Positions 1 to 11,022 of a stretch of 64,000 nucleotides of DNA are shown piece by piece. Origin of the DNA: Stenopsyche tienmushanensis (taxonomy: Eukaryota > Arthropoda > Insecta > Trichoptera > Stenopsychidae); contig WACJ01000042.1 in NCBI GenBank assembly GCA_008973525.1, positions 248,001 to 312,000 on the forward strand. The letters run 5' to 3'. Below the pieces are notes generated by a model, which ran no database searches, had not been told where the DNA came from, and saw only the letters and a list, made by a program, of their open reading frames with translations. Position numbers and translations under genes: made by a program. The first letter of the stretch is position 1; the number at the start of each line of letters is the position of its first letter.

Positions 1-97
1 GCAGGGTAAAATATCAAAACTCAAAATTGACTAATCACCGTAGTTGACAGCTCAAGAACATTTAATATTTATGTATTTCTCAAGATCCATTCAGTGT

Positions 98-850
98 TTG
101 CGGGTGGAGATTGATCAAAAACTTGGATTCGTCACCCACACGGAAAAGGCGGCAACGAAGGTGGCCAGCATCGCGGAGAACCTGGCCAGGTTGATGCCAA
201 CATTGGTGACCCAAAAATAAACAGGAGGTGATTCTACAACGAAGTAGTGCACTCGGTACTGTTGTACGGCATGACGATATGGGCTGATGCACTACAAATT
301 GAAAAGGCCAGGCTCCACATGGCCAGAATCCAGAGAAGGAGCACAATCAGGATGGCTGCTGGATATCGCACAGTGTCGGAAGACGCTGTCCTGACACTGA
401 TTGCCATACCGCCAATCAACCTGCTCGCTTATGAAAGACAGGCAATATAGAAAGGTGAAGACAAAAATAACGCTAAGCAAAGCACGATGGCGACGTGCCA
501 GTCCCGATGGGACAACTCCGCTAAAGGTCGATGTCTAATATCGAACCTGAGAACCTGGGTAGCCAGAAAACACGGTCAACTGTGCTACCACTTGATCCAA
601 GTCTTCACCTGGCACGGCTGTTTTGGTAGCTACCTACACAAAATAGGTAAAGAGACCGAACCAGAGTGCCACCACTGTGGAGCGGAGTACGACGATGCTG
701 CACACACGGCATTTGTCTACCCAGCATGGAGCACCGAAAGGGACATCCTACGGGGGGAGGAGCTGGGAATCAGCTCGTTGGATTGCGTGGTGCAAATACA
801 CGATATGGCAGAAGGAAGATGCTGAACGTACAAGACGACGAACAATAGCA
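98..850 (+). pseudogene. R1-clade non-LTR retrotransposon ORF2, C-terminal fragment
   Basis: This is the region after the reverse transcriptase in an R1-clade ORF2. It reads in frame 2 from about 104 (KLGF motif of the RT end, then LARLMP) and shifts to frame 1 by about 226, where it continues with the typical SVLLYG...WADAL block. It goes on to the C-terminal finger CHHC-x-AEYDDAAH near 668-715. The frame is broken by stops near 232 and at 448. The last cysteine of the C-x2-C-x8-H-x4-C finger is replaced by tyrosine, so the protein would not have worked even without the stops. It aligns motif by motif with the better copy at 38044-39908. The 5' part of the element is absent, so this is a dead remnant. 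Confidence 0.85.
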
Positions 851-862
851 GTATCCTCCTAA

Positions 863-1013
863 CAGACACCCAGGCGACATCCAGGAGAACAAAGGACAGA
901 CAGGAGGACCCGGAAGGGAAGCATCGCTGCCCCATGGCATGCCGCAGATGTGGCGAAGCAAGACACAAGGCAGTTGCCTGCATAAAAGACCCCTCCTGCC
1001 ACACATGCAAATA
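863..1013 (+). pseudogene. R1-clade ORF1 (gag-like) zinc-knuckle fragment
   Basis: In frame from about 881 the translation contains CRRCGEARHKAVAC followed by CHTC, the CCHC zinc knuckles that bind nucleic acid in ORF1 of R1-clade elements. It lies directly downstream of an ORF2 C-terminus, the reverse of the normal ORF1-ORF2 order, so two element pieces have been joined here. The frame is cut by the mariner inserted at 1014. Confidence 0.7.
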
Positions 1014-2297
1014 TTGGGTTGGTGCAAAAGTTAAGGCCGTTTTTTATGATCCTAGGTAAAAAAATTTTTTTTTCAAAAATGATGAATAGCATCTTCTTTT
1101 AAATGATTCCATTGTATAAAGGATGCTTTTCCTCTACTTTCTATTCAGTTTTGGCCTGGCCAGAGTACAGTGAAAAGCCCTTGTATTTTTTCAAAATGTC
1201 GGTCGATAAAGTGCATTTATGTCATTGTTTACTTTATGAATTCCGAAAAGACTATACCGCGAGTGTGAAAACCAAAAACATTTGCGAAGTGTATGGAACA
1301 GATGTCATCAAAGTTCGACAGGTACGAAAATGGTTTACAAAATTCCGATCTGGGGATTTTTCACTAATTGATAAACCACATATCGGGCGGCCATTGAAGT
1401 CTGATGACGAGAAGTTTAAAGTCATAATTGACACCAATCCACGTCTAACCACCAAGGAGATCGCGTCGATGATGGGAGTCAACCAAAGAATTGTATTAAG
1501 ACATTTGAAGGGTATGGGGATGGTTTCGCGGTACGACGTTTGGATACCTCATCAATTGTCGGCTGCCAATTTATTGGATAGTGTTTCAACGTGCGTTACT
1601 TTGAGTGCGAGACAAAAATGTGAACCTTTTTTGCATCGTTTGGTAACGGAAGATGAGAAATGGGTCGTGTACAACAACGTGACAAGAAAAAGACATTGGG
1701 CTATACCTGGACAAGCCCCATTAACAACTTTGAAGGCCGAAATCCACAAAAAAAGTTATGCTTTGTGTTTGGTGGGATTGAAAGGGTATTGTATATTTTG
1801 AACTCTTGGAACCCAATCAGACAATTACAGCAGAATGATATTGTCAGAAATTATCCAAATTGAACATCGCCCTCCAAAAGAATAGACCAGAATTGGTAAA
1901 CAGAAAAGGGGTAGTGTTTCATCACGACAACGCGCGACCACGTAAGACTTTGATGACCCAACACAAGCTAAATGAGTTGAATTGGGATGTTATCAAGCAT
2001 CCACCGTGCTCTTCAGATCTTGCTCCTTCCGATATTTATTTATTCCGATCACTGCAAAATGTTTTAAATGATAAAAAAGTTGATACATTAGAGCAGGTAA
2101 AAACATCCCTTACTACATTTTTCGCATCAAAATCCACGGAATTTTACACTAATGGTATTAAAAAGTTGATAGAAAGATAGGAGAAGGTTATAAGAACAGA
2201 TAGAAATTATATAATTGATTAAATAAATACTACAAGTCTAAAAAAAAATGTTTAATTGTATACGTAAAAAACGGCCCTAACTTTTGCACCAACCCAA
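1014..2297 (+). mobile_element. Complete mariner transposon with TIRs, inserted in an R1-clade fragment
   Basis: The 1,284 bp element starts TTGGGTTGGTGCAAAAGTTA and ends with the inverted copy (TAACTTTTGCACCAACCCAA). The inverted repeats extend about 35 bp into ACGGCC-TTTTTT. The dinucleotide TA lies on both sides (1012-1013 and 2298-2299), the target duplication expected for mariner. The TIR resembles those of the cecropia-type mariner subfamily. It splits R1-clade sequence that resumes at 2300, so it is younger than that insertion. Confidence 0.93.
1196..2222 (+). pseudogene. mariner transposase, inactivated
   Basis: The start MSVDKVHLCH opens the N-terminal helix-turn-helix domain (LLYEFRK, RKWFTKFRSGDFSL, a GRP motif). 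The catalytic region follows with TEDEKW, HHDNARPR and SDLAPSD, so all three acidic residues of the DDD motif are present with the mariner spacing. The frame changes from 2 to 3 at an A-run at 1748-1754, where one base appears to be missing. In frame 3 there are stops at 1779 (where mariners have the Trp of WWDWKG), 1836 and 2178 (again at a conserved Trp, in LIERW). The natural stop would be at 2220-2222. It encodes no active enzyme but is only lightly damaged. Confidence 0.92.
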
Positions 2298-2475
2298 TAG
2301 AATGGAACCAAAGCAGACCTTTTCATGGGTTCAAAAGAGTGCCCTACACAAAAAGAAGCATTGAAACGGCTAAAAAAATGGCAACCGTTCTACAAATTAA
2401 TTTATAGATCGATCTGTCCTACTTGAATGACATCCAGAAAGAGACAAACGGAGAGCCCGTGAGGGACACATTTTT
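2298..2475 (+). pseudogene. R1-clade ORF1 end / ORF2 start fragment
   Basis: This continues the sequence split by the mariner. Around 2376-2406 it reads MATVLQINL then a stop, resembling the opening VLQ-N-L of R1-clade ORF2, where the endonuclease domain begins. Several stops and frame changes follow. The start of ORF2 was chosen by this motif only, so the call is moderate. Confidence 0.5.
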
Positions 2476-2509
2476 GCCACTCTTGTGCAATATTTTATTA
2501 GTAGCCGGT

Positions 2510-2575
2510 TGGCAGCCGAAGAAGGGGGGGGGGGTTTAGTGAGTAAAAATCCTACACTACCACCAGAATGGTAAT
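2510..2575 (+). repeat. R1-clade 3' tail fragment
   Basis: The stretch GGGTTTAGTGAGTAAAAATC and the following CTACACTACC match the 3' untranslated tail of the R1-clade copy at 45290-45325. It includes a run of ten G residues. This implies an internally deleted copy whose ORF2 body is missing. Confidence 0.55.
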
Positions 2576-2579
2576 AATG

Positions 2580-3745
2580 AAGAAAATTATGTTTTCTAGT
2601 ATAAATGATGTGTGTCTTCAATTTTAGTAACAAATTAATGCATTTATTAATAAAAATGATTTAAATAAATAATAATATTGTATTAGAATTAGACACGGTA
2701 TTGAAAATATAGCACTATGGATCACTTTTCACAATATTTGTGAATGTTAAAATGTGTATGGGCATCTTTACAGCATCACCTTTCCATCGATGTACAAGTG
2801 TATGATGAAATGTAATACACCCGTTTCTATCTCCGATTCACTAATCTTCGTACTTGATGTGCAAGAATGCTCTTTCCGTATCACTCGATTCCGAACGCAT
2901 ATTTGCGTGATCACTCATCAACGAATCAATACATTATATTATTAATAAAAAAATTAAAAAATTAAAATGTTCCTTATATGTAAGAAACGCGTTTCATCTG
3001 CAAGAAATCCAATCCGTCTCAAAAAAAAGTATCATCCACGATTTATGCCGGATATTAGACGGATTGAAGTCTTCAAAAATTCACATTGAAGCGAAATATT
3101 CCTGCACTGTGTTTATTAACTTTCTTTTTTCGCATTCTATGTGCGCATAATATTTTGTTTCCATTTCCAATTCACAAGAGGAATTCCATATATGCTTTAT
3201 TGTATTGCAGAATGGAAATTCCTGGGGCGTTTATGGGCCATGAATGAAAGAGATCTCGCATTTAATATATGCAAAATATGGCATTGTTTTAGTCATAATT
3301 TAATATAAATGGTAAATACTACTCGCATAAACTGCTTCCCTGCTGATATATCAGTTTTCAATTATTGCTTTTGTATGATAAACCAGGATTCCTGTATCTT
3401 ATAATGAAATCTTTTTGAGAGCATGTTTCAGAATCCATACGAACGTGGCCGGAATTATTCGTTTTCGAGGAGCTTTTCAAATGATTTATTCATTCATCGA
3501 CTAACTTCGTTTATGACTTAATTCTTCTTTGTTTAACAATTTAATATTATAGATTCACATCTACATTATATAAGCTCTTATTATTAAATATACTAGCATT
3601 TGCTTTGGGTAATACTATTGATTGTGCTATACACTTTCGATATCGTTGAATCCTACCTAAAGACATTGGCCTCTATTATGTTCAAAAATGAAACTATCAA
3701 TATTGGAAATAGATCCAAATAGAATTTGTACGTACAAAAAGTGCG
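2580..3745. other. AT-rich intergenic, nothing recognised
   Basis: Only short chance reading frames. No TIR, poly(A)-tailed copy or conserved coding block was seen. Confidence 0.6.
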
Positions 3746-3749
3746 CAGG

Positions 3750-3860
3750 GATATAAAAAGTGGGTCGACCGGTAGTCTTGGCCATGGGACGCGCTCTTTC
3801 CACTGGCATCATCTGCAGTCTCGCAGTTAGTAACTCGATAACGACGATCTATAATGAAAA
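3750..3860 (-). repeat. LTR-like family C fragment
   Basis: The reverse strand carries GGCCAAGACTACCGGTCGAC and, before it, a GAGAC-GCA-ATGAT-CC block. Both are shared with copies at 23955-24020, 29280-29345 and 54670-54725. A TATAAAAAG sequence lies beside it at about 3752. It is probably a piece of an old LTR, but neither LTR end is visible. Confidence 0.45.
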
Positions 3861-3869
3861 TCTTGGTTG

Positions 3870-4870
3870 GAGCGAGTGCCTTTTAAACGCCATTTAATCA
3901 TGTTTTTTCTTCTTTTAATACCTTCCACGATCCGACAGCGAACATACCCGCGTAAAGCCGTCAAAAAGAGAACTTATGCGTGGTATAGCCCGGGGATTAT
4001 TCCGTGCAATTTCTTATATCAGGTTTGTTGAAATTTTACCTTATTGTCAGTATTTCTGGTCTGCTAAATCCTTCTATAATGAATTGTTGTTTTCAAAGAT
4101 AAAATTTATTATTAGATAAGCTTCATTTCAAGCTTTTTTAAGACTGTTTTTAGAGCTTTATGGACCACTTTATCCGACTGAAATTTTATTGTTACAGATG
4201 TCATTTGATCTTTAGCCTCAAAACTGCTTCATAAACTACATTCGGTTGTAATGCAGTGTACTATTAGTATTTTCTATCGTTGGACAAAATACCAGGACGT
4301 CCATTAGGCTTAAACCTTCCAATATGTTCGAATGCTTTTCGATATATTATATGTTCAAACATTTAGGTCATCGATGTTATTCCATTTCCAACTAAATACT
4401 CTGTGACCCTTGAAATCGGAACAGGTAGTATTTTTGCATCTAACTAGTACAATATTACAACTTTAAAATGCAAAAATCATATTGGATCCAAATTTGTGGT
4501 GCAAGGGCGCTAAGATAAACTTGAAATATCCAGACCCAAATAAAAATATTAAACACAGATGCAAAAATTACAAAACCAAACTATTTTTACCGCTCATAGC
4601 AAAAAATGATATAAATCTGAATAAATCGTGCTCGTTATAAGCGTGAAATGCCTGAAAATTGGTAGACATTCCATATACAATGGCTCGCTATATCCGTGAT
4701 CCTGTTATAAATGTGATCATAGTTTATAAAGTTACTATATACATTGATAGATCCGAGGGTATAATCTATGCAATTCATTAAGGCATATATTTTTAATAAA
4801 ACTCATACATCATTTTAGATTTATCAAGACCTTTTCATAGTTTCTCTTTTAATTAAGCGCACAAAATTAA
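3870..4870. other. Intergenic, nothing recognised
   Basis: No coding block or repeat with a partner elsewhere in the window was found. Confidence 0.55.
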
Positions 4871-4874
4871 TACC

Positions 4875-5553
4875 GATTTTAACCTTTGGCGTGCGTCTTT
4901 TTAAATGGCTTAAATTCCCAGGCGACTGGGATTAAAATGGCCCTAGGTATGCTAAATTATAGACATCCAAGAGATTGTTCCTGTAGGTAGTCCCGCGTTA
5001 AGCGGTTGGACTCATAACTCGATCATCTCGGGTTCGAATCCCACAGGAGATGTGGCTGGCAACCACATTTTTAAATACATATATATGCCATGAAAAACCA
5101 TGTCAAAATGGTTGGTAATGATTCCATAAAAGGGATCGCTAAAAGCCACCGCAAAAAAAAAAAAAAAAAGAGATTAAATATATTTTCTATTCTAATAAAA
5201 TTATATAAATATTTACCAACCTTTTAAATATATTTGACTTGTATGAATTAAATGGGACTATTATAATTGATTTAAAAGGTCATCACATTGGATACAATTA
5301 TTGTAGATAAACCGATACATTTGGGACCCCATAATAGTGTCTCAAATAGGACCTTTGGTACCATGCCAAGTATTTTTGTGCTTATTAAATTCAAACATGA
5401 CAAAACAATATAATATTGTAAATGGTAAATATAATGTATGATATTATAATTATCATAAATAATCATTTGGACTAGAAATACAAGCACGGCATTGCAAACA
5501 AAGCGCTATGGAGTGCTGAACGCCACATTGGCGTTCATACTCATCAAAGGGTT
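4875..5553. mobile_element. Possible piggyBac-like remnant split by a SINE
   Basis: The left side reads TTAACCTTTGGCGTGCG at about 4875. The right side reads AAAGGGTTAA ending about 5553, preceded by a small hairpin (GAACGCCACATTGGCGTTC). Both ends match a TTAA-bounded CCCTTT terminus in opposite orientation. The match is short and the interior has no transposase, so this is tentative. Confidence 0.3.
4977..5167 (+). mobile_element. tRNA-derived SINE with poly(A) tail
   Basis: The head is tRNA-like: GGTTCGAATCC is a perfect B box for RNA polymerase III and AAGCGGTTGGACT lies in the D-arm/A-box region. CAT sits in the anticodon loop, as in a tRNA-Met-type precursor. A ~100 bp unrelated body follows, then a poly(A) tail from 5153. 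The 8 bp AAGAGATT lies directly before the element (4969-4976) and after the tail (5168-5175), a target duplication. A second, older copy is at 28783-28931. It is not a functional tRNA gene, as the acceptor arm does not close. Confidence 0.9.
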
Positions 5554-6069
5554 AACATATACAAGCTATTTTTCACATAAAACGACATTTTTTTTTTTGG
5601 GGCTTAAGGAAGTATTTTGCTACGTTTTACATATAAGCCCAATGTACTAAGTGTCAGGGTTGTCAAAATAGATTTTTTTTTAACATTTTTAAAAACTTCC
5701 AAAGTTACATATAATACATAAACAAATAAGAAACTTTTAAATAATCTAACAACTATTTTGAATTTAGTTTAGTTTTAAAAGTTTTTTTACATTTAACCCA
5801 TCCCAATGATATGCTACGTGTCAAACAAATCATTCGATAAGTCGTTAAACTTGAAAAGGTACCAGTTTGCCAGGGTCAGGGTTAAGAAAATATTTTTTAT
5901 TATGTTCAAATTGACCACTTTTGCCTCGTATACACGCACAATACCTTTTCCTTTTTTCAATTGTAATTGTCTGAAGTAGTCTTTCCTCCTCCTTTTTTGC
6001 AAAGCCAGCGATTATTTTTTCAATTAAGATTTCTTTTGTGGGCATCTCTGTCGTATGAATTAATTATTT

Positions 6070-6215
6070 TGGCGGTTCTATTCCGTGGCACGCACGGTCT
6101 CCAGACCTGACACCACTGGATTTCTTTGTCTTGAGACGTACCCTATTCCGTGGCTTGCACGATTGTCGGTCCTTGTGCAAAACATTCTGTATAGATGATC
6201 TTCACGACAGATTTG
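6070..6215 (+). pseudogene. mariner-type (DDE) transposase fragment
   Basis: One frame reads PWHARSPDLTPLDFFVLRR, the block around the last catalytic aspartate of insect mariner-like transposases (usual form SPDLTPLDFFLWG). The rest of the gene is absent. The 5560-6070 region on its left is low-complexity AT-rich DNA whose short reverse-strand frames show no recognisable domain. Confidence 0.75.
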
Positions 6216-6321
6216 TATAAAGACAAAGGATTGAGTTATATTAAGATTTTTCATCTAGAATTTATTTTACGGATGAACGAGAAGTTATCAACATTTTTAA
6301 ATAAGGTTTTAACTATTGTTG

Positions 6322-6600
6322 TGTAGTGTGGGTGATTTACATCCCCATGCAATAGTGATGTTGATCTAGGCTAATTTAATTCACCAGAACGCTTCTTACG
6401 CGTGCACCGTTGCCGGTTGGGTGGTGACGCGCAGGAGGCGAGAGTCGGGAGAGTCCGCGGTTGGCCTTGGCTGCGGGAAGACGTCCTTTCCACGGCCAGA
6501 TCCCTCTCTCTTATGCTAAATTAAAAGTTGCCTAGAGAAGAGAGTCTTTGTTCGACGCCCGTCCACTCCCATCCATCTTAAATCCAAACGCTTTGCAATA
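6322..6600 (+). repeat. LTR-like element (family D/C)
   Basis: It begins TGTAGTGTGGGTGATTTACA, matching the start of the LTR at 31598, and shares CGCTTCTTACGCGT with it. Its second half (6457-6512, reverse orientation) holds the palindromic GCGGGAAGACGTCC motif. A stretch resembling an R-U5 region (AGTCTTTGTTCGACGCCC) also appears in reverse at 53480-53545. No primer site or gag/pol follows, so it is probably a degraded solo LTR. Confidence 0.5.
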
Positions 6601-7350
6601 AGATCACTGGAAATGCCTGTTGGTGTTTAAGCTCCTTGAAAAAAACGCGTTTATCTTAAAATTACATCATAATTCATTCTAAATCATATATTTCACCAAC
6701 TAATATACAAAATATGAGCACAAAATCGCTCAACAATTCGAAATATCTCATTTGCAAATGTTTCTTTAACGAAATTTCATTTGTGTGTGATTTTAATTAA
6801 ATTTTAATTGAATAAAACCCAACGACGGATACTTGTTCGTTTTTTACAGCTGAAACAATTAACCCGCCGTAAAATGATTAAGGCTTTATTATTTCTACAC
6901 TTTCAGCAATGCAATGCCGAAGGTCTGGACAGACGGCAAGGATGAGGTGTGTATTGTAAATAAATTAAAAGTCTTGATTTTAATTTTGTTCAGCCCCCTT
7001 CAGGAATCGCTCCGGCGCCTTTAAATTGGATTATAACGCTGGATGGGTTTGTGTAAATCATTCATCTACGAGTGACAACGACCCACCCATCGCTCTTTTG
7101 CGTCATCCGTTTTAATCCGTTAAAACCTCAAAGTGAAAAAGGAAACAATCGTCCTTTTTATTATTCATGAGGACAATACAGTCGGAACGAACCCGCAAGT
7201 ATTTTGCAGTGTCATAATAGCATAATTTATGAACGGGAGCGCCATTGCTCACTAAATATGTGCCTTTAATATAAATTTTTTTTTGGGCTTTTTTTAATGT
7301 TAAACAGAATCTGGAACACCTTTTTTAGTTTGGCCTGAGGGTCCGTTGTT
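6600..7350. other. Intergenic, nothing recognised
   Basis: No supported gene or repeat; several homopolymer T and A runs. Confidence 0.55.
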
Positions 7351-7354
7351 GAAG

Positions 7355-7470
7355 TACACTCATCCCTCGCTAGTTCAATTGTAAGTGGAAAGTCATGGAA
7401 AACCACCGCATTTTTCCTCGGAAAACTCTATATCTGAAGTCGGATTTAAAAGAGTTATAATTAAGTTGGA
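7355..7470 (+). repeat. pogo/Tigger-like terminal fragment
   Basis: ACACTCATCCCTCGCTAGTT and the following line resemble the 'TCCCTCG...' ends of pogo/Tigger non-autonomous elements. A related fragment in the same orientation is at 7786-7875. No opposite end was found between them. Confidence 0.35.
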
Positions 7471-7785
7471 GATACAAACTTTTGATTTATAAATTTATTT
7501 TTAGCCAAACAATATTTTTGGGTCTAAAGGACCAACTTTAATTATGTGAAATGTTTTGATTTAATATCAAAATAATGATTTTTATCTATTATATTTTATT
7601 TAATATTCCAATTACTATTTCATGGCTGAAAATATATTTCAGCTTACGTTCAAGAGTACGTTGGAAAGATATTGAAGGCTTAATTACCCTCTCAAGTCCC
7701 CTCATGAACTGCTCAAGCACCCAGGGCTTGCAAAAGCCTGAAACTTACCTTCAAAAACTCATGACCAAGTACTTTCAAATGTCAT

Positions 7786-7875
7786 TCCAACTACACCCAT
7801 CCCTCGCTTAACACAAAAGATAAGTTCTGATAGATCATCGTGTTAAACGAAACCATGTAACGCGAGAATAACAAA
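7786..7875 (+). repeat. pogo/Tigger-like terminal fragment, second copy
   Basis: Contains CACCCATCCCTCGCTTAACA and then CGTGTTAAACGAAACC, a pattern typical of pogo-like MITE ends. It abuts the family A repeat at 7879. Confidence 0.4.
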
Positions 7876-7878
7876 TAA

Positions 7879-8155
7879 GGCACGCCACAGGCGCAACTGG
7901 GCTTGAGACGCAAAATGCAGAATACCGACCTGGTCGAGAGTTACACATGGTATTCATTATATTATACTCAACCATTCTACTTTACATGAACCAACACTGA
8001 TTAACTCTGTCCGTTTTTTATAATATATACTTATAAGTTATATAATCCCTCTTTTCTTCGTTACCGTTATTTTCAGGTATGGCATCCGATCATGATCCAA
8101 TCGATGGCATCAGCGGTCCGAAAAGCGGACCGATTGAGCATACAAATATTATGGC
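7879..8155 (+). repeat. Family A dispersed repeat, copy 1
   Basis: It starts GGCACGCCACAGGCGCAACTG and ends after the perfect hairpin CGGTCCGAAAAGCGGACCG (8114-8132). Clear matches lie at 34513-34836 (+), 18887-19348 (-) and 21787-21900 (-, partial). The fullest start, at 34513, is CATAACAAG then GGCAAAGCAGG. No coding capacity. The class is unknown; a non-autonomous DNA transposon is the likeliest. Confidence 0.7.
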
Positions 8156-8159
8156 GAGG

Positions 8160-9235
8160 GGGAGGCGTCAATTTAGATACTCGCCACGGGCGCTTTATAC
8201 CTTAGTTACGGCTCTGCTAACAAATGTATAGAACTTATATATGGAGTACAAAATAACTTATGTATGGAGTTTATGAACTTTAACATGATCGGCGGTGGGG
8301 CAATCAACGTGTGCAGGCATATCCGTACAGGTCGGGCGCCCGCTGACGACTGATTGTTCTTTAAAACGCAACGGTGTTTATGTACTATAATAACCTAATT
8401 TTCCATATTGAAAAATACGAACAATAGATTTTCATCGTTTTTACCACTTGGAATACTTTTTCTTAAAACTCGGAATTGTATAAAAATGTAACGAATAATT
8501 TAGTTTCGCATTGGCAAAAAACTATTAAAGCTAATGAATTTTAAATCGATTGAATAAATTATGTTTTGTAAAAGTTATAGCCTTTAAATTATCACTTGAG
8601 AATACCGAACGTTCATGTGATACACCTTAATATGTTGAAGAATGACAACTTGAACTTTGGTAGTCACTTTCGCAATATTAAAGGTTTCCTTTTTATATTC
8701 TATAATATCCTGTAATTAAGTAAAATTTGCGGGCTTAAATTTCTTATCTTTATCTCCTGTACGCCTCTCTGTACGCCTCCAAATTCTTCTGATAGTTCAT
8801 TTAAAAAACCTCCAATAACAGTAAAATCAGTCTTCCTTTATCTTTCATTATTTAGAATACGTTCACTTATCTATCAAAATCAAATGTTCCAATTTATAGC
8901 TCATTTCTTCAATTTAATCACTTCCACGGAGCACCCAAAATGAGAGTCATAGTCAATTGTGAGACCAAAATGTTGATATATAATTAAGATGTTACGTTAA
9001 AGCGTTTTTATACATAGCATAAAATAACCACTTGACTGATAGCAAGGCTTTATTTTTATATATTACACATCACATAGTACAATCTTTTAATTAACAACTT
9101 TCCTTAACAAAGGTAAAAAGCAATGCATAAAATCAATTTTTCCTGGAAGCTAGAAATTTCACTTCTACTAGCGAGTACATACGCGCTTAATAATTATTTC
9201 GCGGTATAATAATTAATTATAACGCGGTCGTGAAG
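8160..9235. other. Intergenic, nothing recognised
   Basis: AT-rich with no coding signal or partnered repeat seen. Confidence 0.55.
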
Positions 9236-9239
9236 TTCA

Positions 9240-9425
9240 ATCGATGAATAGCGCGTGCATCCTTTTTCTTCTCTCTCGTCTCCCAAATTCCGCACACAAA
9301 CAAAAGTTGTGCTGATTCAAAAACCTTCTTGAATAAACACCCAATAACTCATCAAAATTTCATCGCAATCGAATAAATGTTAAAGAAACGTATGAAACAT
9401 ATACATACATACAAATAAAAAAATT
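9240..9425 (-). repeat. Helitron-like family H fragment
   Basis: The reverse strand reads ATTCGATTGCGATGAAATTT near 9370, the landmark shared with the fuller copies at 20628-20990, 42107-42402 and 59855-60160. The terminal sequences are lost. Confidence 0.5.
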
Positions 9426-9429
9426 CACA

Positions 9430-10530
9430 TAATTTTGCTTAAAATTTAAAAAATACTTTAAATTATCAAATGCAAAACTTGATACGATGTTATGATATCT
9501 TCTTCGATGCTTCTAATGCAACATGAGCACAATTTTGATATCGCACCGGGCGTATATTTGTTTTCTCGTGTACAAAATTTTTCATTTTAAAATGTACACA
9601 TACAAGACACACTGAAATGTGAACTTCAGTTTCCGATCATATGAACTTCTAACAAGAAAAGTTTTCACTCTTGAAACTCAATCCCGTGTTTTTGATATAT
9701 ACGGATGAGCATCCATAAGTAATGCGAGAATATGTGATTTATAATACAACAAGCAAAATTCAATATTCAAAAAACATTGTGAATCCCGTATAAAACATTT
9801 ATAATCTTGATCAAATTTTAGAATAGATTTGCGCAGCTAATTTTCGGTTTTAATGAAGTCATGTTCAATGTAAGCTTTTGAGTAAAAATAAATTTGAGTA
9901 ACAATAGAAACGACCCAAAAGAAAAGATTCAACGCGTTCAAAATGTTTGTCTTGACAACTTTGAACGCGTTTCGTCGCTCTTTTTTGTTATCAATGCTCT
10001 TTGAGCTGACTTATCGATACACCTAATATAGCTTCAACTTGGACGTATAAAATGCCTTTGTCACTGCATAGCATAAGCTTACTTTATGCATACAAAGTAT
10101 ACTTCCCATATATTGCAATCCTACATATTCATCATACAAATGAATAGCACGCAATATTATAAATTATTTTAAAATCAATATCACAACCTTCAAAATACGA
10201 CCGATGATAAATTATTCAATAAGCGATCATATCTAGATTTGTATGTCAATCTCTCGGCTCTGATTCGAAGCCCAACTGTGACAGATTATTCCCATTTCCA
10301 TTTAATATTGAATTTAGGAAATAATTCCATTGTGAGCTTAGTGTTATATACGGAGCTTGTATATCTAAATTTATAAAAGGACATCCATATTATTGATGTA
10401 TCGTGAACGAATATAAGATCATATTTTTCAATATTACTTGTATAGCAATATACTTAAATAAGCTTTAAAATTACTTGATAGCATTTTGATGTAGCTAAAA
10501 TATATTTTCGGTTATTATTTTTCTACATAG
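9430..10530. other. Intergenic with one strong hairpin
   Basis: No gene was seen. An inverted repeat at 9931-9971 has 12 bp arms AACGCGTTCAAA / TTTGAACGCGTT, extended inward by GTC / GAC pairs. Confidence 0.55.
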
Positions 10531-10555
10531 AAATGATAAGTATTGCCATTGATTC

Positions 10556-10700
10556 GATAAATAATCAGCCAACATCCGTACGTCACCGAAACGCAAGGTC
10601 TGCTGAATACATCGCTGCTGTGCGTGAGAGTGTACGGGAAACCTCGAGACAGTTAATTTCTCGTCGTTCACAAGACATGGTATTTCTGCGTCTTCAACTT
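10556..10700 (+). pseudogene. mariner-like transposase N-terminal (HTH) fragment
   Basis: The frame from 10533 includes RNARSAEYIAAVRESV and SRRSQDM. This matches the ARSAENIAAVR...SIRRRSQ helix-turn-helix block of insect mariner-like transposases whose catalytic part begins FQQDGAT. It breaks off after ~50 residues and joins R1-clade sequence. Confidence 0.65.
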
Positions 10701-11022
10701 AGCGAATTTTATATTCCAGGAATACCATCCAATTTTCATCCACGCGGGATCTAGCAAAATCAATTCTGAAATCCAGGACCTTACTGCGAACATTAATGCC
10801 ACCAACATGACTCGATCCATAACATTCTTGCTAAAAGCCCTGCCGCCTCATGACACTCCAGAAATGTACCTGCCCAAACAACTAAATGTCAGGAAGTCTT
10901 CAGTGATAGACAGAATAGATAGCAAGATAGTCAAGCGTAGTCACATCTACAGAAAGTGCTTCCTCTGCGGAGTTTTCCTCAGCTGCTGGAAAGTGGGACT
11001 TGCACCTAAATAACATCAAACA

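Noticed and set aside
4977..5060. Functional tRNA-Met gene
   Set aside because: B box and anticodon-like loop are present but the acceptor stem does not pair, and the sequence continues into a SINE body with poly(A) and target duplication.
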